Shown here: one piece after another, positions 9,077 to 19,283 of the stretch
How positions within the stretch are numbered: the stretch's first letter is position 1
Layout of the letters: each line of letters begins with the position of its first letter
NCBI GenBank assembly: GCA_030682175.1
Contig: JAUXOM010000099.1
Span: 1 to 64,000 of the forward strand
Length of the DNA stretch: 64,000 bases
Direction of reading: 5' to 3'
Source of the DNA: Rhodocyclaceae bacterium
Lineage (GTDB): Bacteria; Pseudomonadota; Gammaproteobacteria; Burkholderiales; Rhodocyclaceae
The notes under the pieces: model-generated
The model's input: only the letters and a program-made list of their open reading frames with translations
The model's database searches: none
What the model was told of the DNA's origin: nothing
Program-made: the position numbers and the translations under genes

Positions 9077-11512
9077 TCAGTGCTTGAGCAGACCGGAAGA
9101 ATGTGGCTTGTCCTCGCTAGCTGGCAGCTGCGTCGCGGGTTGCGTGTCGGCGACCGATACCGGTGCATCGGGCAGTGGCTCGGGCATGCGCTCCAGCGCA
9201 AGCTCAAGCACCTTGTCGATCCACTTCACCGGCATGATCTCGATGCGATTCTTGATGGCGTCCGAGATTTCGGCAAGATCCTTGACGTTTTCCTCGGGAA
9301 TCAGCGCCAGGCGAATCCCGCCCCTGACGGCCGCAAGCAATTTTTCCTTGAGCCCGCCAATTGGCAACACCTCGCCACGCAGCGTGATTTCGCCGGTCAT
9401 GGCGATGTCGGCGCGCACCGGGATTCCTGTCAGCACAGAAACGATGGCAGTACAGATTGCAATGCCGGCGGAAGGACCATCCTTCGGCGTCGCACCCTCG
9501 GGCAGGTGGACGTGCAGATCGTTCTTCTGATAGAAATCATCGGCAATACCCAACTGCTTGGCGCGACGGCGCACCACGGTCAGCGCGGCCTGGATCGACT
9601 CCTGCATCACCTCGCCGAGCTTGCCGGTGGTCATGGTCTTGCCCTTGCCCGGTACGGCAACGGATTCGATGGTCAGCAGTTCGCCGCCCACCTCGGTCCA
9701 CGCCAGCCCGGTAACCTGGCCGACCTGATTTTCTTTTTCCGCCATGCCAAACGTGAAACGCTGCACGCCCAGATATTTGTCGAGGTTCCTGGCGTTGACG
9801 ACGATCTTGCTCTTGCGCTTGTGCATGACCAGCGCCTTGACAACCTTGCGGCAGATCTTGGAAATCTCGCGCTCCAGGGCACGCACGCCGGCTTCGCGGG
9901 TGTAATAGCGCACGATGTCGCGGAGGGCGTCCTCGGTCACCGACAGTTCCTCGCGCTTGACGCCGTTGTTCTTCAGCTGCTTCGGCAACAGATAACGCTG
10001 CGCGATATTGACCTTCTCGTCCTCGGTGTAGCCCGCCAGGCGAATCACCTCCAGCCGGTCCAGCAATGCGGAGGGAATGTTGAGCGAATTGGCGGTGGCG
10101 ACGAACATCACATCCGAGAGATCGAAATCCACCTCGATGTAATGATCCTGGAAGGTATGGTTCTGTTCGGGATCGAGCACCTCCAACAGGGCCGAAGACG
10201 GGTCGCCACGAAAATCCATGCCAATCTTGTCGACTTCATCGAGAAGAAACAACGGGTTCTTGACGCCGACCTTGCTCATGTTCTGCAGAATCTTGCCCGG
10301 CATGGAACCGATATAGGTGCGACGGTGGCCGCGAATCTCCGCCTCGTCGCGCATACCGCCCAGCGCCATGCGCACGAACTGGCGGTTGGTCGCCTTGGCA
10401 ATCGACTGACCGAGCGAGGTCTTGCCGACACCCGGGGGGCCGACGAGACACAGGATCGGTGCCTTGACCTTGTCGACACGCTGCTGCACGGCAAGATATT
10501 CGACAATACGCTCCTTGACCTTTTCCAGACCATAGTGATCCCGGTCGAGGATTTTTTCGGCCGCAGACAGATCCTTGGAAATGCGGGATTTTTTCTTCCA
10601 CGGCAATGCGATCAGCGTATCGATGTAGTTGCGCACCACAGTAGCTTCTGCTGACATCGGCGACATCAGCTTGAGTTTCTTCATCTCGGAGTTGGCTTTG
10701 GTCAGGGCTTCCTTGCTCATGCCGGCCGCCTTGATCTTCTTCTCCATTTCCTCGATGTCGGCACCCTCTTCACCTTCGCCGAGTTCCTTCTGGATCGCTT
10801 TCACCTGCTCATTGAGGTAATACTCGCGCTGGCTCTTTTCCATTTGCCGCTTGACGCGGCCACGGATGCGCTTTTCGACCTGCAGGATGTCGAGTTCGGT
10901 TTCCAACTGACCCAGCAATTTATCAAGGCGCTCATCCACGCCAAGCATTTCCAGGATCTCCTGCTTGAGTTCGAGCTTCATCGGCAGGTGCGCGGCAATG
11001 GTGTCTGCCAGACGCCCCGCTTCCTCGATCCCGGCCAATGAAGTGAGGATTTCCGGCGGGATTTTCTTGTTCAGTTTCACATACTGGTCGAACTGCGCCA
11101 GGATAGTGCGCCGCATTGCCTCGATCTCGTGACTGCCGCGCTCATTGAGTGCAACCGGAGTCACTGCGGCAACGAACATCGCATCGCGATCCTCGACACG
11201 ATCAATGTGCGCGCGATGCACGCCTTCGACCAGCACTTTGACGGTGCCGTCGGGCAGCTTGAGCATCTGCAGAATGCTGGCTACGCAGCCAATCTCATAC
11301 AGATCGGCAGGATCGGGGTCATCCTTGGCAGCCGACTTCTGTGCAACCAGCAGGATATTCTTGCCAGCCACCATGGCTGATTCAAGCGCCTTGATCGACT
11401 TGGGACGGCCGACGAACAACGGAATGACCATGTGGGGAAACACCACGACATCCCGCAAGGGGAGCAGTGGCAGCAGATTGTTTTCTTTAGAAACTTCGAG
11501 TTCGCCAGACAT
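9077..11512 (-). CDS. lon: ATP-dependent protease La (Lon)
   Basis: A cytoplasmic AAA+ serine protease degrading misfolded and regulatory proteins. The 811-residue protein starts MSGELEVSKENNLLPLLPLRDVVVFP, a typical LonN domain. The AAA+ Walker A is GPPGVGKTSLGQSIA (around residue 370), Walker B is FLLDEVDK, and the protease Ser/Lys dyad has Ser in PKDGPSAGIAICT. It lies in the run tig-clpP-clpX-lon on the minus strand, with its own 110-bp upstream region carrying a heat-shock-type promoter. GGAAG precedes the ATG. Confidence 0.98.
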   Translation of the reverse strand: MSGELEVSKENNLLPLLPLRDVVVFPHMVIPLFVGRPKSIKALESAMVAGKNILLVAQKSAAKDDPDPADLYEIGCVASILQMLKLPDGTVKVLVEGVHRAHIDRVEDRDAMFVAAVTPVALNERGSHEIEAMRRTILAQFDQYVKLNKKIPPEILTSLAGIEEAGRLADTIAAHLPMKLELKQEILEMLGVDERLDKLLGQLETELDILQVEKRIRGRVKRQMEKSQREYYLNEQVKAIQKELGEGEEGADIEEMEKKIKAAGMSKEALTKANSEMKKLKLMSPMSAEATVVRNYIDTLIALPWKKKSRISKDLSAAEKILDRDHYGLEKVKERIVEYLAVQQRVDKVKAPILCLVGPPGVGKTSLGQSIAKATNRQFVRMALGGMRDEAEIRGHRRTYIGSMPGKILQNMSKVGVKNPLFLLDEVDKIGMDFRGDPSSALLEVLDPEQNHTFQDHYIEVDFDLSDVMFVATANSLNIPSALLDRLEVIRLAGYTEDEKVNIAQRYLLPKQLKNNGVKREELSVTEDALRDIVRYYTREAGVRALEREISKICRKVVKALVMHKRKSKIVVNARNLDKYLGVQRFTFGMAEKENQVGQVTGLAWTEVGGELLTIESVAVPGKGKTMTTGKLGEVMQESIQAALTVVRRRAKQLGIADDFYQKNDLHVHLPEGATPKDGPSAGIAICTAIVSVLTGIPVRADIAMTGEITLRGEVLPIGGLKEKLLAAVRGGIRLALIPEENVKDLAEISDAIKNRIEIMPVKWIDKVLELALERMPEPLPDAPVSVADTQPATQLPASEDKPHSSGLLKH

Positions 11513-11545
11513 GGACGCTTCCTCTCTTGATTAGCCGTGAACTGC

Positions 11546-11573
11546 ACATGGGGGCAGCAGCAAGGGATTCAAG
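11546..11573 (-). promoter_or_regulatory. Predicted sigma32 (heat-shock) promoter of lon
   Basis: On the minus strand, CTTGAAT, 13 nt, CCCCATGT, an almost perfect match to the sigma32 consensus CTTGAAA-N11-16-CCCCATNT. It lies 33 bp upstream of the lon start codon. Lon is a classic sigma32 regulon member, so position and function agree. Confidence 0.75.
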
Positions 11574-11621
11574 CCGCTTTCAGGCAGCGGCAAGGCGAAA
11601 CAAAAACAGGATCAGACCAAA

Positions 11622-12890
<1,269 letters not shown>

Positions 12891-12892
12891 CT

Positions 12893-13585
12893 TTATTGAT
12901 CCTTTGCCTCACCACGGCTGGACAGTACTTTGTCGGCCAAACCGAATTCGACCGCACCCTCCGCCGACAGGAAGTTGTCGCGATCGGTGTCGCGCTCGAT
13001 ACGCTCGATTGGCTGGCCGGTGTGCTTGGCCAGCATTTGATTCAAGCGCTGCTTGAGGTACAGGATTTCCTTGGCGTGAATTTCGATATCGGATGCCTGC
13101 CCCTGGAAACCACCCATCGGCTGATGGATCATCATGCGTGAATTCGGCAGGCAATAGCGCTTGCCGGCCGCGCCCGCCGCCAGCAGGAAGGCGCCCATCG
13201 AGGCTGCCTGGCCAATGCAGAGGGTCGACACATCCGGCTTGATGAACTGCATGGTGTCGTAGATCGCCAAACCAGCCGTTACCGAACCACCGGGAGAGTT
13301 GATGTAGAGATACACCTCCTTGTCCGGATTTTCCGATTCAAGGAACAGCAGCTGGGCGACGATCAAATTGGCTGTCACGTCATTCACGGGACCCACCAGG
13401 AAGATCACTCGCTCCTTCAGCAGACGCGAGTAGATATCGTAAGCGCGCTCGCCGCGGCCACTGGTCTCGATCACCATCGGCACCATGCCCAGCGCCTGGG
13501 GTTCGGTCATGGCCTGCAGTTCAGACATCTGTGCGGCTAAATTTGTCATGGTCGATTGTGTGTGGGGGAAGTTCCCCTTCATCAT
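12893..13585 (-). CDS. clpP: ATP-dependent Clp protease proteolytic subunit
   Basis: Serine peptidase forming the tetradecameric ClpP chamber. The catalytic triad is visible: Ser in [13 protein letters not shown], His in MMIHQPMGG and Asp in ERDTDRDNF. The ATG at 13585 overlaps the tig stop (TGATG). The resulting N-terminus ([24 protein letters not shown]) is longer than usual, and ATGs at 13549 and nearer ALGMVPMV are possible. The N-terminal stretch before [11 protein letters not shown] would be propeptide. Confidence 0.95.
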   Translation of the reverse strand: MMKGNFPHTQSTMTNLAAQMSELQAMTEPQALGMVPMVIETSGRGERAYDIYSRLLKERVIFLVGPVNDVTANLIVAQLLFLESENPDKEVYLYINSPGGSVTAGLAIYDTMQFIKPDVSTLCIGQAASMGAFLLAAGAAGKRYCLPNSRMMIHQPMGGFQGQASDIEIHAKEILYLKQRLNQMLAKHTGQPIERIERDTDRDNFLSAEGAVEFGLADKVLSSRGEAKDQ

Positions 13586-14916
13586 GCCGCATTACCCATC
13601 AATTCGTCAAAGGCAATTGCCTTGTCGCTGACCTGGGTATTGGCCAGCACCCAGTCAACCACATTATTCTCCATCGCCAGCGCCTCGGCCTCGGCCAGCC
13701 GCTGCGGCTGGCTGTAATACCAGCGCACCACTTCCTGGGGATCCTCGAAGGTGGCGGCAAAATCATCGACCACGGCCCGCACATCGGCCGGCTGGACGTG
13801 CAGGTCCTTCTCCTTGACCAGTTCGGCGACAATCAGCCCGAGACGCACGCGCTTGGCAGCCTGCTCGGTAAACCAGCTGGCATTGACGGGAATGTTCTTC
13901 ATCTGCGCGCCACGGCTTTCCAGGTCTTGACGTGCCTTGTCGGCCATCTGCTGTGCCTCGACGTCAACCATCGCCGTCGGCACATCGATCGGGTTGGTTT
14001 CGAGCAGGGCATTCATCGCCTGCTCCTTGATGCGGGCGCGCAAACGCTTGGCCACTTCGCGTTCGAGATTGGCGCGCACTTCGGCACGCATCTTGTCGGT
14101 ATCGCCATCGGCAATCCCCAGCGCGCGGGCAAAGTCGGCATCGACGGCCGGCAATTGCGGGGCTTCAACCGCTTTTACCAAAATGGTGAATTGCACGGTA
14201 TTGCCCGCCAGGTCGACGGCGTGGTAATCCGCTGGGAAGGTGGCGTCAAAGACCTTTTCCTGACCAACCGTCACCCCTTCCAGGGCAGCCTCGAAATCGG
14301 GCACCATCATGCCGCTGCCGACGGAAACCGCATAATCGGTCGCCGCACCGCCATCGAAGGTCTCGCCATTCCTTCGGCCGGTGAAATCGATCACCAGTCG
14401 ATCACCCTTTTCAGCCGCACGATCGGCAGCGGCGTAAGTCGTGCGCTGCTTGCGTAACACCTCGATGGTCTTGTCGACCTCGGCATCGCCGATCGTCAGC
14501 ACGGGCTTTTCGATGGCGCGACCGGCAACGTCGGCAATCTTGAATTCCGGAAACACTTCAAAGATTGCAGTAAACGCCATCTGGTTCTTGTCCGCGGCCT
14601 CCTTCGGCTCAATGCGCGGCTGACCGGCCACGCGCAGGTTCTGTTCGCGCACCGCCGCGCCGAAAGCCTTTTCGATGGCGGCGCCGAGGGCTTCGGAGCG
14701 GGCCTGGCCGCCGTACATCTGCGCGACCATTTTCATCGGCACCTTGCCGGGGCGGAAACCCGCCATCTTGGTGGTCTTGGCAATCTTCTTGAGTTGCTGC
14801 TCCACCTCCTGCTCGATCTCGGTCATCGCCACGCTCATATCGATGCGGCGCTCCAAGGGATTGGGCTTGGCTGCCTCAGTAGTTGTCGGGGTGGTGGTGT
14901 CCTGAGTCGTTTCCAT
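13582..14916 (-). CDS. tig: Trigger factor
   Basis: Ribosome-bound chaperone and peptidyl-prolyl isomerase. The start at 14916 ([25 protein letters not shown]) is chosen because the ORF-track extension to 15045 translates the upstream tRNA-Leu. The 444 residues hold a ribosome-binding domain with the signature [12 protein letters not shown] (around residue 50), the FKBP-like domain ([21 protein letters not shown]) and a C-terminal chaperone arm domain. A Thr-rich head ([14 protein letters not shown]) precedes the usual N-terminus. It is first of the tig-clpP-clpX group. Confidence 0.96.
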   Translation of the reverse strand: METTQDTTTPTTTEAAKPNPLERRIDMSVAMTEIEQEVEQQLKKIAKTTKMAGFRPGKVPMKMVAQMYGGQARSEALGAAIEKAFGAAVREQNLRVAGQPRIEPKEAADKNQMAFTAIFEVFPEFKIADVAGRAIEKPVLTIGDAEVDKTIEVLRKQRTTYAAADRAAEKGDRLVIDFTGRRNGETFDGGAATDYAVSVGSGMMVPDFEAALEGVTVGQEKVFDATFPADYHAVDLAGNTVQFTILVKAVEAPQLPAVDADFARALGIADGDTDKMRAEVRANLEREVAKRLRARIKEQAMNALLETNPIDVPTAMVDVEAQQMADKARQDLESRGAQMKNIPVNASWFTEQAAKRVRLGLIVAELVKEKDLHVQPADVRAVVDDFAATFEDPQEVVRWYYSQPQRLAEAEALAMENNVVDWVLANTQVSDKAIAFDELMGNAA

Positions 14917-14966
14917 GAAGAATCCTTGAATGAAGCCTGAGTGAATTAAGTGAGGTGGTGTCGTGT

Positions 14967-15051
14967 TGGTGCGAAGGGCGGGACTCGAACCCGCACAGGT
15001 TGCCCCGCTGGAACCTAAATCCAGTGCGTCTACCAATTCCGCCACCCTCGC
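14967..15051 (-). tRNA. tRNA-Leu (anticodon TAG)
   Basis: The minus strand reads GCGAGGGTGGCGGAATTGG, an anticodon arm CTGGATTTAGGTTCCAG with anticodon TAG, a long class II variable arm, the T-arm GGGTTCGAGTCCC and encoded ACCA. It lies 50 bp upstream of tig on the same strand. Confidence 0.97.
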
Positions 15052-15061
15052 GCAGCACGCG

Positions 15062-15067
15062 ATTTTA
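15062..15067 (-). promoter_or_regulatory. Probable -10 element of tRNA-Leu
   Basis: TAAAAT on the minus strand, 10 bp upstream of the tRNA 5' end, suitably placed for transcription start just before the tRNA. No good -35 hexamer is visible 17 bp upstream. On the plus strand a TATACT (15093-15098) sits 8 bp before the hpnC ATG. Confidence 0.35.
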
Positions 15068-15106
15068 CCGCTGAATTTAACAAACTAACACCTATACTGG
15101 CGCCCG

Positions 15107-15934
15107 ATGGCCGTCGATCACTATGAGAATTTCCCCGTTGCTTCGATCTTGCTGCCGGCGGCGCTGCGCCCGGCGGTCGGCGCGATCTATGTTTTTGCCC
15201 GCACCGCGGACGATTTCGCCGATGAAGGCGATTTGCCGGCCACGGAACGTCTGCGCCTGCTGGACAGCTACAGAAACGAACTTGAGCGCATTGAGCAACA
15301 TGCTGCGACCAATCACCCTGTTTTTCAGCGCCTCCGCCCGCATATCGAGAAGCATCAGCTGCCCCTCGCACTATTCCGTGATCTGCTCGATGCCTTTGCC
15401 CAGGACGTGGTGAAAACCCGCTATGCCAGTTTCGACGAACTGATGGACTATTGCCGCCGTTCCGCCAACCCGGTCGGCCGCCTGCTGCTGCACCTGTTCG
15501 GCGCCGCCACCCCCGACAACCTGCGCCGCTCGGACGCAATCTGTGCGGCCCTGCAACTCATCAACCACTGGCAGGATGTCGGTGTCGATGCGCGCAAGCC
15601 GGTGCCGCGCATCTACCTGCCGCAGGACGACATGGCGCGCTTTAACATCAGTGAAGAGAGCATTTTGCGCCGCTCATTTAGCCAATCGGCCAGCACCGAC
15701 TTTCGCGCCCTGCTGCGCTTCCAGGTCGACCGTGCCCGCGCGTTGATGAAGTCCGGCGCGAGTCTCGGCCATGACCTGCCCGGCCGCATCGGGCTGGAAA
15801 TCCGCACCATCGTGGCCGGTGGCCTGGCGCTCCTCGACAAAATCGAAGCGGCCGACTACGACGTATTCAAGCGCCGACCCGTGCTGGGCGCCTTCGACTG
15901 GCCGCGCATTCTGATCGGCGCACTCCGCCCATGA
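15107..15934 (+). CDS. hpnC: Squalene synthase HpnC (hydroxysqualene synthase)
   Basis: A 275-residue trans-isoprenyl diphosphate synthase-like enzyme. In the three-enzyme HpnCDE route it converts presqualene diphosphate to hydroxysqualene. The two Asp-rich motifs are seen as ARTADDFADEGD (about residue 35) and LINHWQDVGVDARKP. The N-terminal MAVDHYENFPVAS is typical of HpnC. It overlaps hpnD by 4 bp (ATGA), so the genes are translationally coupled. No squalene-hopene cyclase gene is in the window. Confidence 0.92.
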   Translation: MAVDHYENFPVASILLPAALRPAVGAIYVFARTADDFADEGDLPATERLRLLDSYRNELERIEQHAATNHPVFQRLRPHIEKHQLPLALFRDLLDAFAQDVVKTRYASFDELMDYCRRSANPVGRLLLHLFGAATPDNLRRSDAICAALQLINHWQDVGVDARKPVPRIYLPQDDMARFNISEESILRRSFSQSASTDFRALLRFQVDRARALMKSGASLGHDLPGRIGLEIRTIVAGGLALLDKIEAADYDVFKRRPVLGAFDWPRILIGALRP

Positions 15935-16773
15935 CCCCTGACGATTACTGCACCGAGAAAGCCAGGGCCAGCGGCTCGAGTTTCACCGTCAGCTTCCGCT
16001 TCCTTGAACCCAAGCGGCGCCAGGCCATCACGGCGCTTTACGCGTTCTGTCGCGAAGTCGACGATGTCGTCGATGAATGTCGCGAACCCGCCATCGCCCG
16101 CGTCAAACTCGACTGGTGGCGTGCCGAACTGGCCACCCTGGGCGCTGACGCGACCAGCCAGCCCAGCCACCCGGTTATCCAGGCGCTGGCCAGCGCACGC
16201 GAACATTTCGACCTGCCGATGGAACAACTCGGCGAGATCATCGACGGCATGCAGATGGACCTTGAACAGACACGCTATGCCGACTTCAAGGCCCTGCAAC
16301 TGTATTGCCACCGCGTCGCCGGCGTGGTCGGCCTGCTCTCTGCCGAAATTTTCGGCTACAGCGACAGGCATACCCTGAAATATGCGCACACCCTCGGACT
16401 GGCCTTTCAACTCACCAACATCATCCGCGATGTCGGCGAAGATGCCCGCCGCGACCGCATCTATCTGCCGCAAGATGAACTGGAGCGCTTCGGCGTCAGC
16501 GTGCGGGACATCCTGCAAAGCCGGCACAGCCCGGAATTCAAGGCCCTGATGCAATTCCAGGCCGGGCGCGCACGCGAACATTACGCGCGCGCCCACGCCC
16601 AACTGCCCGCCGCCGACCGCAAGACCCAGCGCGCCGGGCTGATGATGGCCGCCATCTACCAGAAGCTGCTCGACGAAATCGAGAGGGATGGCTTTCTGGT
16701 GCTCGACCGCCGCACCTCGCTACCGCCCGCACGCAAGCTGTGGCTGGCAGTCAAGACATGGTTCAGCGTGTAG
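15931..16773 (+). CDS. hpnD: Presqualene diphosphate synthase HpnD
   Basis: Condenses two farnesyl diphosphates to presqualene diphosphate, the first step of hopanoid squalene synthesis. The 280-residue protein shows the first Asp-rich motif in YAFCREVDDVVDECRE, the KLDWWRAEL segment of HpnD, and the second motif LTNIIRDVGEDARRDRIYLPQDEL. It is located between hpnC (4-bp overlap) and hpnE (16-bp overlap). Confidence 0.94.
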   Translation: MTPDDYCTEKARASGSSFTVSFRFLEPKRRQAITALYAFCREVDDVVDECREPAIARVKLDWWRAELATLGADATSQPSHPVIQALASAREHFDLPMEQLGEIIDGMQMDLEQTRYADFKALQLYCHRVAGVVGLLSAEIFGYSDRHTLKYAHTLGLAFQLTNIIRDVGEDARRDRIYLPQDELERFGVSVRDILQSRHSPEFKALMQFQAGRAREHYARAHAQLPAADRKTQRAGLMMAAIYQKLLDEIERDGFLVLDRRTSLPPARKLWLAVKTWFSV

Positions 16774-18056
16774 CAGTCATCGGCGCGGGCTATGCGGGGC
16801 TGGCCGCTGCCGTCGAACTCGCCGCCGCCGGAAGCAAGGTCGATGTCTTCGAAGCCTCGCGCACCCTCGGCGGACGCGCCCGCGCGGTTGAACTTAAAGA
16901 TGAAATGAGCGGCCTGACCGTCGACAACGGCGCCCACATCCTCGTCGGCGCCTACCGCGAGACCTTGCGGCTGATGGAAAAAGTCGGCGCCGGCGGGACG
17001 GCGTCAAGCAAGCTCAAACGCGAAAACCTGCACCTCGAATTTCCTGGTCAGGTAAAGATTTCCGCGCCGCGCCTGCCTGCCCCGCTGCATTTGGCCTGGG
17101 CGCTGCTGTCTGCACAAGGTCTCTCGTTCAGCGAAAAGTTCGCGGCCATCCGTTTCATGCGCGCACTCAAGAAATGCCGCTTCCACCTGCCGCGCGACAT
17201 CAGCGCCAAACAGCTCATCGCCAATCAGCCGCGGCGCGTGCGCCGCCTGTTGTGGGAGCCGCTCTGCCTCGCCGCGCTCAACACCCCCGTCGCCAGCGCC
17301 TCGGCACAGGTGTTTCTCAACGTACTGCGCGACAGCCTTGCCGCCGAGCGCGCCGCCTCCGATCTGCTGCTGCCGGCCACTGATTTTTCGCAGTTGTTCC
17401 CGGAACCCGCGGCACGCTACATCGCAGCGCACGGCGGCCGGGTGCTGCGCTCGACGCGCATCACGGCAATTGAAAAAGACGGTGACACCTGGACGGCGTC
17501 AGGCCAGGAAACACATGGCCTCTACGACCACCTGATTCTGGCGGTCGCGCCCTACCATCTCCCCAAGCTGCTGGCGCCCCACGCAAGACTGGCCTCGCTC
17601 ATCGAGCAGGTCGCAAGTTTCACCTGGCAGCCCATCTTCACCGTCTATCTCGCCTACCCGACAACGGTGCGCCTGCCGTTCGCGATGGTCGGCAGCACCG
17701 CCGGCCACGCCCAATGGCTGTTCGACCGTGGTGCGCTGTGCGGCCAGCATGGCCTCATTGCAGCCGTCATCAGCGGCGACGGTCCGCACCAGGCACTCGA
17801 CCACAGCGCACTGGCAGCCGCCATCCATGGCGAAATCGCCCGCCTGCTGCCCGGCCTGCCGGCATCGCAACGCAGTTGGGTTATCGAGGAAAAGCGCGCC
17901 ACCTTTGCCTGCACGCCCGGTATGCAACGCCCGCCCACCGTCACGGCCTGCGCCAACGTCTGGCTTGCCGGCGATTATGTGGCCGGAGACTACCCGGCCA
18001 CGCTCGAAGGCGCGATACGCAGCGGCGTTGCAGCGGCACACGCCATCATCGGCTAA
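16758..18056 (+). CDS. hpnE: Hydroxysqualene dehydroxylase HpnE
   Basis: FAD-dependent amine-oxidase-fold enzyme that reduces hydroxysqualene to squalene. The 432-residue protein begins MVQRVAVIGAGYAGLAAAVEL, a dinucleotide-binding site, followed by SRTLGGRAR. The C-terminal FAD motif is NVWLAGDYVAGDYPATLEGAIRSG. The ATG at 16758 is preferred to the GTG at 16740. It contains a 23/24 copy of the 24-bp repeat, read as KVGAGGTA, at a variable site after the YRETLRLM helix. A degraded copy of its 3' end lies 1.4 kb downstream (19421). Confidence 0.93.
   Translation: MVQRVAVIGAGYAGLAAAVELAAAGSKVDVFEASRTLGGRARAVELKDEMSGLTVDNGAHILVGAYRETLRLMEKVGAGGTASSKLKRENLHLEFPGQVKISAPRLPAPLHLAWALLSAQGLSFSEKFAAIRFMRALKKCRFHLPRDISAKQLIANQPRRVRRLLWEPLCLAALNTPVASASAQVFLNVLRDSLAAERAASDLLLPATDFSQLFPEPAARYIAAHGGRVLRSTRITAIEKDGDTWTASGQETHGLYDHLILAVAPYHLPKLLAPHARLASLIEQVASFTWQPIFTVYLAYPTTVRLPFAMVGSTAGHAQWLFDRGALCGQHGLIAAVISGDGPHQALDHSALAAAIHGEIARLLPGLPASQRSWVIEEKRATFACTPGMQRPPTVTACANVWLAGDYVAGDYPATLEGAIRSGVAAAHAIIG
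16980..17003 (+). repeat. 24-bp micro-repeat copy 2 (inside hpnE)
   Basis: A 23/24 match to the consensus, read in frame as KVGAGGTA. Confidence 0.8.
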
Positions 18057-18096
18057 CTTTCATGATGCGTGAAACATCACCCCGCATCATGAAAGT
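18056..18096. terminator. Long inverted repeat after hpnE
   Basis: A perfect 14-bp inverted repeat, ACTTTCATGATGCG and CGCATCATGAAAGT, around a 13-nt loop, starting on the last base of hpnE. It probably terminates the hpn operon. The inner 9-mers CATGATGCG/CGCATCATG are identical to the arms of the palindrome upstream of ccdA. Confidence 0.55.
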
Positions 18097-18108
18097 CAGC
18101 CCCTTCCC

Positions 18109-18180
18109 ATGGCCCCCCACCCCCAGCCGCCGCCCCGGGGCGGGGGTCGAAGTTTGCTCGCTACGCTCGTGGGATCACCT
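18109..18180 (+). repeat. GC-rich repeat copy E4
   Basis: Starts ATGGCCCCCCAC, contains a CGCCCCGGGGCG palindrome and the phrase TTTGCTCGCTACGCTCGT that recurs in the B-family repeats. No gene is seen between hpnE and the next stop at 18223. Confidence 0.5.
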
Positions 18181-18222
18181 GGCGTCAAACTGCGTATTTC
18201 ACGTTAATTGGTTACCACCCCC

Positions 18223-19092
18223 TCAAGCACACGCGATCAGTTGCGCCTGCACCCGCAAGGCATTGAGCAACGCCGGATCGGCCACCGCGGGATAGAGCCG
18301 GAAGAAATGGGCCACTTCGGTCGGCTGACGCGCAGCGGCAACTTCCAGCCGGGCCCGTGTTGCCGACAGCAGCGGCAGCATCAGCAATCGTGGCGCGAGC
18401 CACGCCCGATAGTTTTCGAGCCGGACGATCTCTTCATCCGCGCGGCCCGGTGGCAGTTCAAGCAGCAGTTCCGGAAAGTCAGCCGCATCGAAACGCTGCG
18501 CCAGCGGCTGGCCATGAGCATCGATGGCGCAGCCCGAGCCATCGTCCGCACGCTTGATCCAGACGACCTCGGCCAGGGCCAGCTTGCCGATCACCGTCTC
18601 CAGGCTGGCGAAGTCGGCTGGCATCGTGCCCGGCGCATCGCTCAGCGCAGCGAACCAGCGCCGTCGGCTGCGCTCGGGCAATGGCGCATTCACCAGGCGG
18701 CTGCCCAGCAGTGCCAGCGGCTTGCGGTTGTGCACGTCAATGAGCCAGCCTTCGACGCAATCCGCCAGGGCAAATGGCAGCCGTGGCAAGGCAGCAACAA
18801 CCGCCTCGATCAAGCCGGCAACTGCCGCGTCGGCCTTGCTGCGCACAAACTGCGGCGGCAACGGAGAGCAGGTCAGGCCATCCGCCGCTGACCAGACGGC
18901 ATAACGGCAATAGCTGGTTGCCACCTGGCCGCGATTCAGGTAGCCCCAGCCCACCGGCACAACGGCTTGCAACTGGAGCTCCCAATTCACGCCATCGACA
19001 GACAGCGCACGTGCGGCGGCGGTTTCAACCACCTGCGTCACGCCGAGGAAGGGGTTGATCCTCCGCAAGGCATGACAGCGCGCCTCGCTCAA
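18223..19092 (-). CDS. Conserved-looking hypothetical protein (289 aa)
   Basis: I do not recognise this family. The 289-residue protein has no signal peptide or TM helix; it is soluble, mixed alpha/beta in composition, and Leu/Ala-rich. Segments such as PVGWGYLNRGQVATSYCRYAVWSAADGLTCSP and VEGWLIDVHNRKPLALLGS look like real, structured protein, and codon use is like that of the neighbours. It overlaps the upstream 64-residue gene by 4 bp (ATGA), so the two are co-translated and likely act together. Confidence 0.75.
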   Translation of the reverse strand: MSEARCHALRRINPFLGVTQVVETAAARALSVDGVNWELQLQAVVPVGWGYLNRGQVATSYCRYAVWSAADGLTCSPLPPQFVRSKADAAVAGLIEAVVAALPRLPFALADCVEGWLIDVHNRKPLALLGSRLVNAPLPERSRRRWFAALSDAPGTMPADFASLETVIGKLALAEVVWIKRADDGSGCAIDAHGQPLAQRFDAADFPELLLELPPGRADEEIVRLENYRAWLAPRLLMLPLLSATRARLEVAAARQPTEVAHFFRLYPAVADPALLNALRVQAQLIACA

Positions 19093-19283
19093 ACGCCGAG
19101 TCCCAGCTTCTTGCGCAGTTGGGCCATCAGGTTTTCGGCGCCGTCCTGCATTGCCGGATCGATGATGTCATACAGATATTCGAGCTCGTCCAGCACGGTT
19201 TCCATTTCCTTGCGGTCGGTCAAATCCTTCATGCGCACGGCGATTTGCTGAAGGTAGAGATGGGGATCAACGGGTCCGCTCAT
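19089..19283 (-). CDS. Small conserved-looking hypothetical protein (64 aa)
   Basis: Sequence MSGPVDPHLYLQQIAVRMKDL..., acidic and highly helical, ending QLRKKLGLGV. The central ETVLDELEYLYDIIDPAMQ could form an amphipathic helix, so an adaptor or regulatory partner is plausible but unproven. GGAGTCACC lies before the ATG. The stop overlaps the start of the 289-residue partner. No family recognised. Confidence 0.7.
   Translation of the reverse strand: MSGPVDPHLYLQQIAVRMKDLTDRKEMETVLDELEYLYDIIDPAMQDGAENLMAQLRKKLGLGV

Noticed and set aside
9050-10654. 534-residue plus-strand ORF opposite lon (and similar long frames opposite ppiD, clpX, the kinases and the acetyltransferase)
   Set aside because: Antisense shadows of well-identified genes, with no domain features.
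14917-15045. N-terminal extension of trigger factor in the ORF track (MAELVDALDLGSSG...)
   Set aside because: It is the translation of the tRNA-Leu gene; the family N-terminus starts at 14916.
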